NCBI RefSeq assembly: GCF_028640845.1
Contig: NC_080541.1
Location: 174,892,502-174,956,501, forward strand
Length of the DNA stretch: 64,000 bases
Direction: 5' to 3'
DNA from: Ahaetulla prasina
Taxonomy: Eukaryota; Chordata; Lepidosauria; Squamata; Colubridae
Shown here: piece by piece, positions 41,455 through 53,224 of the stretch
How positions within the stretch are numbered: position 1 is the first letter of the stretch
Layout of the letters: each line of letters starts with the position of its first letter
Made by a program: the position numbers and the translations under genes
Notes under the pieces: model-generated
What the model saw: only the letters and a program-made list of their open reading frames with translations
The model's database searches: none
What the model was told of the DNA's origin: nothing

Positions 41455-41870
41455 TGTCCCGGCGCGTCGCGGGAAGCCCCGTCAAAGTTGTTCCATGCCT
41501 GGCTCAGGCTCGGGAAGGGACGCTCTCCTTCGCCGAGCGAGCCTCCTCGGGCAGCGCCGGGCTCTGCCTTCTTCCCCGGGGCGTGGCCCTCCCGCCGCCC
41601 GAGAAACTGTTGGAAAAAGGCATCTGGTGGAGAGGAAGGAGAACCAGGCCGGCGGTCGCCTGTACGCTTCCTCCCGCCGGCGCCCGCGGCTCTGGCCGCT
41701 TTGGGGGGGGCCTTCGCCTGGCTTCGAGAGCCCAAAGCGTCCTCCGGCGGAGTTTTTGGGTGGCGAGCTTCGAATCTAGGAAGGCTCGCTTCCCGCCTTT
41801 CCAAGAGAAAGAGTTCTGAAGGGCGAGCCGAATTGGCCGCCTTGTCCTACACCAGGAATGACTAATCTGA
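40400..41870. promoter_or_regulatory. CpG island, presumed promoter of the LRR membrane-protein gene
   Basis: About 1.4 kb of GC-rich, CpG-dense DNA in an AT-rich region. It contains the proposed minus-strand exon 1 (41427-41454) and a short upstream frame, ATG at 41495 with stop after four codons, in the presumed 5' UTR. Long open frames occur in nearly all registers because stop codons are rare in such DNA. A (CA)n run interrupts it at 40873-40902. Confidence 0.7.
40873..40902 (+). repeat. (CA)n microsatellite in the CpG island
   Basis: Fifteen CA units; frames through it in both directions are artefacts. Confidence 0.95.
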
Positions 41871-41959
41871 GTACACATTTTATTTTATTTCTTTCACCTT
41901 TCACCAGTAAATAGCCCATAATTGTTTTGTGTCCTATTTAAAGACTTGTGTAGTTGGTT

Positions 41960-42412
41960 CCTTGAGAGCGGATACTACAGGTGACCACAACTGAGCCCAG
42001 TATTTCTGCTCTTAAGTGAGACGTGTGTTAAGTGAGTTTGGCCCTGGTTTACGCCCTTTCTTGCCTCAGTTGTTAAATGAATCTGGCTTCCCATTGCAGC
42101 TGATAACCAGTTGTTAAGCGAATCTGGCTTCTCCATTGACTTTTGTTGTCAGAAGGTCGCAATTGCCTTACACATTGTAAGCCGCCCTGAGTCTTCGGAG
42201 AAGGGCGGGATATAAATGTAAAAAAAAAAAAAAGTGATCACGTGACCTTGGGCCACAGCAACAGTCATAAATATGAGACAGTTGTGAAGTGTCTGAATTT
42301 TGATCACGTTACCATGGGGATGCTGCAAACGATCATAAGTCACTTTTTTCAGTGCTGTTGTAGCTTTGAACGGTCACTAAATGAACTGTTGTAAATCAAG
42401 GATTACCTGTAT
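41960..42412. mobile_element. MITE copy carrying a nested 5'-truncated retroposon
   Basis: Outer ends CAGGTGACCACAACTGAG and GGATTACCTGTA and the interior match the family at 14560-14945. At 42164-42232 it is interrupted by ATTGCCTTACACATTGTAAG, CCGCCCTGAGTC, AGAAGGGCGG and a poly(A) tail, the last 65 bases of the SINE at 57755-58052. The MITE resumes with GTGATCACGTGACC. Confidence 0.8.
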
Positions 42413-42419
42413 TATGATT

Positions 42420-45400
42420 GTAATTACAGTAATCCGAAACAACAGTAGTTTCAGACCTTCACTCCATTGGCCTTAGTCTGTACATTACATTTCCTTTGGT
42501 GAATAAGATAGGCAATCTGTCTAATAGTCTATCTAACCCTGCATAGATAAATAACAAAATCCAAGAATTAGGTCGAATTATTCTTCATAAATTGCAGTGG
42601 CTAAGTGACAGCAGCTTATAAAGAGGGTTCTTTTGAAATTTAAGGAGATTATACTGAATTTGGTTCCTAACTGCTAATCTTTACTTGTACTGTAGACTAG
42701 ACACATAATACGTACATATCCATCATGCTATTTCCTTTCAAGCTAAGTAACTTAACACACAATGCAGTTGTGTGTGTGAGAAGTAATAAACCAAGTAAAT
42801 TAAAATCAGGAAATAAGGAAAGAAATATAAATCTAGTTTACTTTACCCTCAATCAGTAAACCTTTCCATAGCATTTTATTGTTGCAAACCATATTTTCTT
42901 CCATTGTATCCTACACTGATTCATATATTCTTTCTTTAAACTTCACACTTCATTTTTTCTGAAGGATCTCATTAACCATATCCAAATTTCTCAGTCAGAG
43001 AAAGTACCTTAAAGATTCTAATGATTTGCTAACAGATGGCCTAAATAATTCTCCTGCCATTACATGATACTGTGGGTAAACAATGCCTTTTAATTGCGCA
43101 TCAATGTATTCACTCAATCAGATAACTGCAATATTAACATGCTGCTTGGTGAAATCTGGGAATTGAAGTCCACACTTTTTAAAGTTGTTGAGATTGAGAA
43201 ACATTGCTCCATAGGGTTAGCAGTAATAATTTGAGACCACTCTTGAATAAAGATATGAATGTGTGTTTATTTAGCACATCATACATGGACTAGCAATATA
43301 TATATCAACATTTAACAAAGATATGAAATCTCCCCTGTAATGGTAGGTACAAATGACCTTGGCCCAGGGAAGGGCCAAGGCAGCTGCCAATAAGAGGCAG
43401 TTTAGCCCACAGCAGCAATGTAAATATAGCAAATATCTAAGAAGGGACCCTACCTAGTTTCTTGGGCTACAAAGGTAACCAAGAAGAAATGTAACTTCAG
43501 ATTTGCAACTTCAGATTTGTCAGCTTTATGAGTTAGTCTAGACAAGAAGTACATCCAGAAAAGCTAATATTTTTAATACAATTAAGCTCAAAATTTCTGT
43601 TGCAAGTGAGACATTGTTAAATGACTTTTGCCCTATTTTACGGCCCTTCTTGCCACAGTTAAGTGAATCACTGCAGTTGTTAAGTTAGTAACACAATTAT
43701 AGAGTGAATCTAGCTAATTATTGTGTCAGATGCTAGAAGATGAGCAGATAGATATACTATTCATAATAAAAAAAATTACCTTAGACATTATTTCCATCCA
43801 CCGTTTTTTTATCATGTACAATAAAAAAGGGGTCACCTTGTGTCCTACTTTCCATCTCTATTCTACCCCTGCTATGCACACAAAAAAGCTGAAGTTGGAA
43901 CAATCAAAAGACCCTCTCTTTGGGGATTAACCCTCTTACTGAGGGTTAGGCCAGGTGAATTAATTAAAAAACTTCCGAATTCTAAGACAGGATCCTGCAC
44001 ACAGTAACTTTCATCGTAACATGGTTGAATCCAAGAGTTCCACTCAAACTCTAGCATTTAAATTTAGGGCTTTAAAGCAGGCTTCTGGATAAGTAAGCAT
44101 TATTAGGATGATTAATTTTCCCCAGTAAAGTCAAACAGAATATTATTTGAACTTGCTTATCCATCAAGTCATAGTTGCTCCATTCCAACCAGACAGTACA
44201 GGTTGATGAGACCACTCCTTTTGATGCAGTCTAACGTGGTGTCTTCCAAAGAAGAATACTGAGTCAGAGTTAATTTGTTAAGGGAAAGGAACTTAAGGAT
44301 TGACTTCCAACATGAAAGCAAGTATAGGCCAAGGCCTATGCATATAATACTGGTGGTGAGTTGGATGTAGCAAGTTGTCCTAGACTCCCTCCAGGTAAAT
44401 CACTGACTTGGGGATAATGCTTAGTGCTCCAATTATAAGAACAACTGTTGTAAAGTTTGCGCTTAGTTCCATGGGAAGAAAAATATGAAAGTTACTAGTC
44501 TCCCATAACATTCTATGAATGAGTTCAGTGGTACATACAGATTTGCCTGGACTAGAAGCAGCTCTGGAGATACAGAACTGTTTGCAAGCATCCATGCGTA
44601 CAATAGAGTAAGCCACATTTCTGCCTTTATGTGGTAATGTCAATAGTTTTATACAGCACCCAAAGTAAAAGTGAACTATCTGCCCCTCTGACATGCATTT
44701 TTTTGAGTTGTTTCCCTTCTCGTGTGAATCAAGATCAAGCATCTCTGAAAATGTAAAGCTAGAAGTCAGTAGCTTTACAGGGTCATTTTAAGTATGCTAA
44801 CTCACCCCTGCTGGACTTTTGTTCTTCCAATTTTCTATCTCTCCTTCTTTCTCACTGTAGCAAGGGAGGGCAATCTGAGTTCTTCAGATATTGCTGTACT
44901 AGCATTTCCAGAGTCCTGATCAGCCAAAACTGAAGGTGCTGAGAATTGTAGTTTATATGAAAGGCTATATGCTCTCCATCTCTGCAAAATAGCCTAACTA
45001 ATGTTCCAGGATATTGGTTAGGCACCTATGATTCCTTTATAAGAGATTACAAGATTTAATATTTCTCTTTGGAAGGTTACAAGAAAGATGTTGGTCTGAT
45101 TAATTCATTAATTCATTATTAGCTTAACCATGATTAATAAGTCCAAAACCAAAATTAATAAGTCATAGAGCAAATTTTATGTTACAGTGGCTGAATTCAT
45201 GCAACACATTAAGCCCTAATAAAGCAAATTACCTTTTAATTCAGCCTTATTGTGTTATGTAATCCCAGACTATATAGCAATAACAGGAAAATGAGAATTC
45301 TCCAGAGCTCTGTCCCATATTACCAATGGCAAGGATTGTCAGGGACAAATTGGAGTTTTGTTTAGCAACAAATTGGAGTTTTGTTGGAGGGTCAAGCTTG

Positions 45401-46800
45401 ATGTATGATTATCAACCATCACCAGACTTTGCAGTGATGTGTGGAGAAGAACCATTTAGAAATAAATAGATGCAAAGATTGCACAGCTAGTTTACAAAAA
45501 AGTCCTTCCTGGGAAGCATATTAAGATTTGAATTCTGACCTTAGCCTCTCACCCACAAAGAAGTTGCTTGAAGATTGTTGGTTTTCTTATAATGAACTAT
45601 GTATTCCATATTTCAGTGCAAGTTCCACTCCTTTGATAACATCAGAATGCCATCCTGTCCTTAAAAGCTCTTAATGAGCCAATAAAATGAAAGGCAACCT
45701 GCAGCTGTAAAAAGGTTGGCTTTCCCTGCCTTATTGCAACACTGGGGCTACTGTATGAGAGAAGGCAAAAAGAAGCAGGAAGTTGAACAATGAATCTTGT
45801 TTTGGGATTCATGTTGGAATGAGCAAAGTGCTTAGGAACAAACAGGTCTCTGAATCTTGTGGGCAAGCAATTCAGAAGGGAGTCAAAGATGTGCGTACGT
45901 TTGATAAGCAGATGGAAATTTGGGTGCACTAGATTTAAAATGCAGCTAATTGAACTGACACAGGAATCATCTGTCTATCTGAACTAATTTTCTGTAAAAT
46001 GAGATTGTATTTATGCAATCATGAATATAACACATATTACTAACTGCAACATTGAGCAATGTATTTCCAAAGTTCGGGATCCAGAATTAGTTTAACAGTC
46101 CACTGCCATACAGATTAGGAACTGGTTTGTATCAGGCAGCCACAAACTAGTTTTAACTTACTTTTTATAGAGAAAATATGCACAAAAAGTATTTCTTTAA
46201 GTAATAATTAACTTGTGAAATTCTTGACTAGAATCTGTGGGATGACCTCTGGCTTAGATGGATTTACTCTTTACTATAGTTTGATTACTGGCCAGGCTTA
46301 ACAAAGAGAAAGGAAAAAAATATTTCAAATTAAAACAGATTGCATGGCCAAAACTTCATAATAAATAATGCTTTCTTTATGGGCAGCCACTGTTAGCAAT
46401 TGGTAAATCAGAACCATTATCAACATAGCAAATATAACACACCCTATGCCAAGAATAGAAAGAAAAAGCGTTTTATCCAGAGGTCGTTCCCACCTTAACT
46501 GCAATGTATGGCAAACAGAACTCAAACACAGAAGATGGATTCCTCAGTCAAGAACTTGAATATTTGGCAAGTCTGAGGAGAGTTTTGAAAGGAGATCGTC
46601 AAACAATGGAAAAAGTATTATTTGGGGATCACTGGATACTCTGCCAAACACTGAGTTGCAGACATACTAGTAGAAAATGCATGTTTAATGATTAAATCTC
46701 TTCAGCTAGGACCTCCATGGCACTCCCTGAAATATTCCTGGCACAGGTAAAGAAGGAAAGGCATGAGAAAAATAGTGAAAATAGTCTCCTCTCTCTGACA
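42420..46800. other. Intergenic stretch without a supported gene
   Basis: AT-rich DNA with a decayed MITE arm near 43150-43205 and a MITE fragment at 43590-43710. Minus-strand open frames at 44380-44742 and 46325-46525 are discussed as a finding; neither is supported well enough to call. Confidence 0.4.
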
Positions 46801-46809
46801 TATACAGTA

Positions 46810-48075
46810 CAGGTAGTCCTCAACGTACAACAGCTCACCTAGTGACCTTCTAAGTTACGACAGCCCTGAAAAAAGTGACTTACCACCATTTTTCACACGT
46901 ACATGGTCACATGATCAAAATTAAGATGCTTGGCAACTGACTAATATTAATGACATCTGCAGTGCCTTGGAGTCATGTGATCAACTTTTGCAACCTTCTG
47001 AATACTGTCTTTGTCCAGATGCTTCAAACATTATACAAAGACACATATTTACCCATCACAATTTTATGATCACAGAGGATATAATCTCATGGCCTGACGG
47101 AAATCTCAGTAGGAAAAAACAGGGCAAAGAAAAATGGCAAGTGTAGAATTAATTTTTATCTTAAAAACACCCCAAAGGCTGAAGTTACAGACTATGCTAA
47201 ACAGTCATAGTGATGCTTTTGTTCAATATTTTGCATGGATGCAATTGCTGTGGATTGTAATATATTGATTTTTTTCTAGTGTTTTCCTCAAGTGCACGTC
47301 CTTTTTTTCCCACAGATGAATTAGTTGTGACAGGAATTGTATTGTGGGTTGAGAAAGAGTGATTGGCCCAAAATCACCTGAGCCAGCTTTTATGTCTAAG
47401 GCAGTGTTAGATTCGGGCAATAACGAGGCAGGAGACCAGATGAGTAACAACAGCTCACCTAGTGACCTTCTAAGTTACGACAGCCCTGAAAAAAGTGACT
47501 TACCACCATTTTTCACACGTACATGGTCACATGATCAAAATTAAGATGCTTGGCAACTGACTAATATTAATGACATCTGCAGTGCCTTGGAGTCATGTGA
47601 TCAACTTTTGCAACCTTCTGAATACTGTCTTTGTCCAGATGCTTCAAACATTATACAAGACACATATTTACCCATCACAATTTTATGATCACAGAGGATA
47701 TAATCTCATGGCCTGACGGAAATCTCAGTAGGAAAAAACAGGGCAAAGAAAAATGGCAAGTGTAGAATTAATTTTTATCTTAAAAACACCCCAAAGGCTG
47801 AAGTTACAGACTATGCTAAACAGTCATAGTGATGCTTTTGTTCAATATTTTGCATGGATGCAATTGCTGTGGATTGTAATATATTGATTTTTTTCTAGTG
47901 TTTTCCTCAAGTGCACGTCCTTTTTTTTCCACAGATGAATTAGTTGTGACAGGAATTGTATTGTGGGTTGAGAAAGAGTGATTGGCCCAAAATCACCTGA
48001 GCCAGCTTTTATGTCTAAGGCAGTGTTAGATTCGGGCAATAACGAGGCAGGAGACCAGATGAGTAACAACAGCTC
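46810..48075. repeat. 620-bp tandem duplication of the retrotransposon's left flank
   Basis: Unit 1 (about 46827-47446) and unit 2 (47447-48065) are almost identical. Unit 1 ends with GGCAG and the first 52 bases of the LTR (47405-47456), so the duplication postdates the insertion. ACAACAGCTC is present at 46827, 47447 and in the LTR at 48066, the 10-base homology at the crossover. Most of the front of the unit is a MITE of the 14560 family. Confidence 0.9.
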
Positions 48076-48213
48076 TTTAGTTTATAGTGAACCCAGCAAC
48101 CAACACTCGGAAAAACCCCTCTTTATATACAGTTTAGTCGGAGGCTTCAGCCAATCAGCAACGTGCTATTTCCCGCTCAATTTTCCCTCCAAAACTTTTA
48201 AAGATACATTACA
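48024..48213 (-). repeat. 3' LTR of the gypsy element
   Basis: 190 bp, TG...CA ends in element sense, TATATAAAG near 48121-48129, visually identical to the 5' LTR. Confidence 0.93.
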
Positions 48214-50557
48214 CTCCTTCCCTCCCAGAAAACATTGTACCCATATTTACATGAAATTAGCATCTTATTTCTCTACGTAGTCACGCAAGTAGACTGGGCG
48301 TCTCCTAACTCTTTCGGACCTGCGCAATTCATTCTCTGGGAGTGAGTCGAGCTGGTCGGAGGGACTGTTTGTTCCTCTCAGCTCCTCCTCTAGGCCATCC
48401 GGCCCTGGATTATTGGCAGAGTCGTCCCTGCTGTCTTCAGGAGGAACCGGTTGGTGTCGCTGGACCTCATCGAACTCAGATAAGTCCCGCGTTTGCCCCG
48501 GGTTTGAGTCAGCTGTGGATTCAAACATTTGGTAGTCAGGGCCTGTTTCGTCTGTTTCTGATTTACTGGTTATTCGTTTCCTTATTTGGTCTATGTGGCG
48601 CTTCCATACCCGGCCATCCTCTTGCACCCAACCAATTACAGTCCTTATTGTAATGTCCTTGTAAGAAGCCCGAGCCACCTCCTTGGATGTGACTGGGCCA
48701 GAGTCCAAAGAGTCAATTAGCAGGACGGGTGTCCCGGAGTGGGGTCTTGATAGTCTCTGGTAACGGGCATCTGCTCAGGGCGTCCGCATGCCCTAACTCC
48801 TTCCTCCCAGAAAACATTGTACCCATATTTACATGAAATTAGCATCTTATTTCTCTACGTAGTCACGCAAGTAGACTGGGCGTCTCCTAACTCTTTCGGA
48901 CCTGCGCAATTCATTCTCTGGGAGTGAGTCGAGCTGGCCGGAGGGACTGTTTGTTCCTCTCAGCTCCTCCTCTAGGCCATCCGGCCCTGGATTATTGGCA
49001 GAGTCGTCCCTGCTGTCTTCAGGAGGAACCGGTTGGTGTCGCTGGACCTCATCGAACTCAGATAAGTCCCGCGTTTGCCCCGGGTTTGAGTCAGCTGTGG
49101 ATTCAAACATTTGGTAGTCAGGGCCTGTTTCGTCTGTTTCTGATTTACTGGTTATTCGTTTCCTTATTTGGTCTATGTGGCGCTTCCATACCCGGCCATC
49201 CTCTTGCACCCAACCAATTACAGTCCTTATTGTAATGTCCTTGTAAGAAGCCCGAGCCACCTCCTTGGATGTGACTGGGCCAGAGTCCAAAGAGTCAATT
49301 AGCAGGACGGGTGTCCCGGAGTGGGGTCTTGATAGTCTCTGGTAACGGGCATCTGCTCAGGCGTCCGCATGCCCTAACTCCTTCCCTCCCAGAACACATT
49401 GTACCCATATTTACATAAAATTAGCATCTTATTTCTCTACGTAGTCACGCAAGTAGACTGGGCGTCTCCTAACTCTTTCGGACCTGCGCAATTCATTCTC
49501 TGGGAGTGAGTCGAGCTGGCCGGAGGGACTGTTTGTTCCTCTCAGCTCCTCCTCTAGGCCATCCGGCCCTGGATTATTGGCAGAGTCGTCCCTGCTGTCT
49601 TCAGGAGGAACCGGTTGGTGTCGCTGGACCTCATCGAACTCAGATAAGTCCCGCGTTTGCCCCGGGTTTGAGTCAGCTGTGGATTCAAACATTTGGTAGT
49701 CAGGGCCTGTTTCGTCTGTTTCTGATTTACTGGTTATTCGTTTCCTTATTTGGTCTATGTGGCGCTTCCATACCCGGCCATCCTCTTGCACCCAACCAAT
49801 TACAGTCCTTATTGTAATGTCCTTGTAAGAAGCCCGAGCCACCTCCTTGGATGTGACTGGGCCAGAGTCCAAAGAGTCAATTAGCAGGACGGGTGTCCCC
49901 GGAGTGGGATCTTCGATAGTCTCTGGTAACGGGCATCTGCTCAGGGCGTCCGCATGCCCTAACTCCTTCCCTCCCAGAAAACATTGTACCCATATTTACA
50001 TGAAATTAGCATCTTATTTCTCTACGTAGTCACGCAAGTAGACTGGGCGTCTCCTAACTCTTTCGGACCTGCGCAATTCATTCTCTGGGAGTGAGTCGAG
50101 CTGGCCGGAGGGACTGTTTGTTCCTCTCAGCTCCTCCTCTAGGCCATCCGGCCCTGGATTATTGGCAGAGTCGTCCCTGCTGTCTTCAGGAGGAACCGGT
50201 TGGTGTCGCTGGACCTCATCGAACTCAGATAAGTCCCGCGTTTGCCCCGGGTTTGAGTCAGCTGTGGATTCAAACATTTGGTAGTCAGGGCCTGTTTCGT
50301 CTGTTTCTGATTTACTGGTTATTCGTTTCCTTATTTGGTCTATGTGGCGCTTCCATACCCGGCCATCCTCTTTGTACCCAACCAATTACAGTCCTTATTG
50401 TAATGTCCTTGTAAGAAGCCCGAGCCACCTCCTTGGATGTGACTGGGCCAGAGTCCAAAGAGTCAATTAGCAGGACGGGTGTCCCCGGAGTGGGGTCTTC
50501 GATAGTCTCTGGTAACGGGCATCTGCTCAGGGCGTCCGCATGCCCTAACTCCTTCCC
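48214..50557 (-). repeat. Four tandem copies of the gypsy 3' region, about 582-586 bp each
   Basis: Copies start near 48214, 48797, 49378 and 49963. Each holds the end of the RNase H linker, the last part of the integrase reading frame (GRVWKRHIDQIRKR, then an acidic tail ending RDYVEK and stop), the 3' UTR and a polypurine tract. Copies differ by a handful of bases. The junctions all fall in AGGGAAGGAG, present both in the true polypurine tract and in the codons for GKELGH at the end of RNase H. Confidence 0.92.
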
Positions 50558-53125
50558 TGGCCGGTGCAGTAATTTGTAAGAATACGCCGCTAGGAAGATA
50601 GTCCATCGGGTCAGTCTGGGCGAAAGTGCCACGGGCGTTGGGCGGTCGCCTGCCAACAGGCCTAGTAGGGGTCTATGGTCCGTGATTATTTCGAAATCAC
50701 GACCAAATACATATTCATGGAATTTCTTTACCCCGGAGACTATAGCCAAGGCTTCCCTATCTAGCTGGCTATAGTTCCTTTCAGCCGATGACATTGTTCG
50801 GGAGTAATATGCTATAGGGGCTTCTGTGCCATTTGGCAACCTGTGGCTGAGCACAGCCCCCACCCCGTAGGGAGATGCATCACAAACTAACACTAATGGC
50901 AACGTGCCATTGTATTGAATAAGGAGGCTATCGCTAGATAGGAGGTTTTTCACCCCTTCGAATGCCCTAGCTTCCGCCTTCCCCCAAGACCACACAGCTG
51001 TCTTTGCTAGTAATTTGTGTAGCGGTTCGGCTATTGTTGCCTTATTTTTTAAAAATACCGCGTAGAAGTTGACCAGACCTAAGAATGCCTGTAACTCCGT
51101 TTTGTTTTGGGGAGCTGGGGCCTTCCTGATGGCCCGTACCTTGCTCTCAGTGGGGTGGATCCCTTCCCTGTCTATCCGGTAGCCCAGGAATTCCACGGAT
51201 CCTACCCCGATCTGGCATTTGTTCAGTTTAACTTTGAGTCCGGCGGACCGGAAAATGCCCAAAACTTTTCTCAGCCTTACCCCTAATTCCTCTAGATTCT
51301 CAGCGGATACCAATACATCGTCGAAGTATGGTACCACCCCGGGTAGTCCCTGCAATAGCCGCTCCATTAGGTTCTGAAATAACCCTGGAGCCACACTAAC
51401 CCCAAACTGTAACCGGGTGCATTTAAAGGCACCCCTGTGCGTGACAATTGTCTGCGCTTCGGCCGTGCTGCTATCTACAGGTAACTGTTGATAGGCTTGG
51501 GCCAAGTCTAGCTTGGCAAAAACCTGCCCTTGCCCCAACGAGTGCAGTAAGTGTTGTACTACTGGGACGGGGTAAGCACTCTTTTGCAATGCTTTGTTAA
51601 GCGTTGCCTTGTAGTCAGCGCAAATCCGGACCGACCCGTCCGGTTTGACTGGGGTGACTATAGGTGTCTCCCACTTCGCATGGTCAACTGGCACTAGTAT
51701 TCCCTGGTTTACTAGTTTGTCCAGTTCCCGGTCAATCTTGGGCTTTAGGGCGAATGGGACCCTCCTAGCCTTTAACCGGATAGGGGCAACTTGTGGGTCT
51801 AGGTTAAAGGAGATAGGGGTCCCCTCGTACTTGCCCAGGCAGTCTTTGAAGACGTCCTCGAACTCCTTCATTAGTTCGTCTTTTAGGTCGACTTCGTTTC
51901 GGAAGACTCCGGTCACTCCCATGCCCAATGCTCGGAACCAGTCCAGTCCCAACAAGCTCGGCAAGGTTCCATCAACTATGGTGATGGGCAGGGTTTTCTT
52001 GTATTGTCCATACTTGACGTGGACGGACGTTACCCCTCGAACAGGGATGCGATTCCCTTGGTAGTCCTGTACCTTTAGCTTCTGTGGTTGCAGCTTGCGC
52101 TTCGCGATGGCGGGTAAGTCTTTCACGAGAGTGTCCCAGGACATGATCGTGATCGATGAGCCGGTGTCCACTTCCATTCGGCACGGCACCCCCTCAATGT
52201 GTGTTTTAGTGAAAATCTTTTTTTCTAGGCGCGTTGATGCGTGACCCACTCTCACGGCAGTCTGATTCAACTTCGCGCCTTTTTTGAATTGACCAATCAC
52301 GGGCCGCTTCGCCGTTCCCGCGCTCTGATTGGTCGGTTTGAATTTTTGGCGGGAAGGTTGGGGCGCTCGACAGGCCTGCGCTATGTGCCCCTTCCTTTCG
52401 CACCGCCGACAAGTCGCATCCTTAAACTTGCAGTGTTGTCGTTGGTGTTGCCCTCCGCAACTCGCGCATTCGCCCCGGTCTTCTCTCTCCGGCCTCCCGG
52501 TGTGGAAGACTTCTTCCTCTTCCTCACCTTCCGACTCGGCCTGGACTTCCTCATTGTGGACCGGGGTTGTTTTCGCTCCAGCCCCTGGCGCGATCGGCTT
52601 TTGCAGGGTTTCTGCCGCTTGGGTGGACATCTCGTGAGCCCTGGCTTCGTCCAAGGCGATTGCCAGCGTTAGGTTGCTTCTAGACAGCAGCCGCCGTCGC
52701 AAACGGATGTCCCTGACCCCACAAATGAGCTGGTCGAGCAATGCGTCTTCCAAATCTCTGTATTCACAATGGTTCGCGGCTTTTCTCAACGCCGCCATGT
52801 ACACACTAATCGACTCGCCCTCTCTCTGTACCCGCTGTCGCAACTCGAACCGTTGGATGAACTTTGAGGGTGTTGGTGCGTAGTGTGCTTGAAGTGCCGT
52901 TTGCAGAGTTTGCCACGGTACCGACTGTACCGGCGTTGGCTCTGAAAGCGATTCTGCGGTGTCGAAAACCTCCGGACCGCAGTGGCTTAGGAAGTACGCT
53001 CGCTTCCTATTGTCCGAGACTCCTTGGAGTTCGTTCGCTTCGAGGAAACACTCGAAACGAGCCATGTATGACCCCCATTTCTCCTTAGCTGGGTCAAATG
53101 GCGCTGGCGGTGTGTAGCTGGACAT
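50312..53125 (-). CDS. Gypsy gag-pol polyprotein, lacking the integrase core
   Basis: A 937-codon single frame. Gag lies at about 1-180. Two zinc-knuckle motifs follow at 220-232 and 239-252 (the second is CX2CX4HX4C), then an aspartic protease with DTGSS (320-324), reverse transcriptase with FAKLDLAQAYQQL (about 536-548) and YFDD (600-603), and RNase H to about 850. After SYKDITIRTVIGWVQ the frame shifts into a short unrelated end and stops. The integrase HHCC and DDE domains are absent; only its C-terminal basic segment is left, in another register. The element could not insert itself without integrase supplied by a relative. This is an endogenous retrotransposon; no env was seen. Confidence 0.9.
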   Translation of the reverse strand: MSSYTPPAPFDPAKEKWGSYMARFECFLEANELQGVSDNRKRAYFLSHCGPEVFDTAESLSEPTPVQSVPWQTLQTALQAHYAPTPSKFIQRFELRQRVQREGESISVYMAALRKAANHCEYRDLEDALLDQLICGVRDIRLRRRLLSRSNLTLAIALDEARAHEMSTQAAETLQKPIAPGAGAKTTPVHNEEVQAESEGEEEEEVFHTGRPEREDRGECASCGGQHQRQHCKFKDATCRRCERKGHIAQACRAPQPSRQKFKPTNQSAGTAKRPVIGQFKKGAKLNQTAVRVGHASTRLEKKIFTKTHIEGVPCRMEVDTGSSITIMSWDTLVKDLPAIAKRKLQPQKLKVQDYQGNRIPVRGVTSVHVKYGQYKKTLPITIVDGTLPSLLGLDWFRALGMGVTGVFRNEVDLKDELMKEFEDVFKDCLGKYEGTPISFNLDPQVAPIRLKARRVPFALKPKIDRELDKLVNQGILVPVDHAKWETPIVTPVKPDGSVRICADYKATLNKALQKSAYPVPVVQHLLHSLGQGQVFAKLDLAQAYQQLPVDSSTAEAQTIVTHRGAFKCTRLQFGVSVAPGLFQNLMERLLQGLPGVVPYFDDVLVSAENLEELGVRLRKVLGIFRSAGLKVKLNKCQIGVGSVEFLGYRIDREGIHPTESKVRAIRKAPAPQNKTELQAFLGLVNFYAVFLKNKATIAEPLHKLLAKTAVWSWGKAEARAFEGVKNLLSSDSLLIQYNGTLPLVLVCDASPYGVGAVLSHRLPNGTEAPIAYYSRTMSSAERNYSQLDREALAIVSGVKKFHEYVFGRDFEIITDHRPLLGLLAGDRPTPVALSPRLTRWTIFLAAYSYKLLHRPGKELGHADALSRCPLPETIEDPTPGTPVLLIDSLDSGPVTSKEVARASYKDITIRTVIGWVQRGWPGMEAPHRPNKETNNQ

Positions 53126-53224
53126 CGCTGCTTTCCGCCCCTTGCTGACTGGGTTCGCTAATTCCTGGTTACTTCAGCTCTTTCGGGTGACCTCGCTGCC
53201 TCGAGATCCCATCCTCGTCGCCAG

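Noticed and set aside
41068..41878. Many overlapping frames of 94-167 codons on both strands of the CpG island
   Set aside because: Frames are open in nearly every register because of GC richness, low in complexity, and without family motifs. Only the 28-base exon 1 is kept, for splice and phase reasons.
48342..50414. Four copies of a 103-107-codon + strand frame
   Set aside because: They are antisense shadows of the gypsy integrase-tail frame, repeated by the tandem array.
48214..50557. Regular repeat array considered as CRISPR or satellite
   Set aside because: Units are 580 bp, fully homologous with no spacers, and explained as copies of the retrotransposon 3' end in a vertebrate genome.
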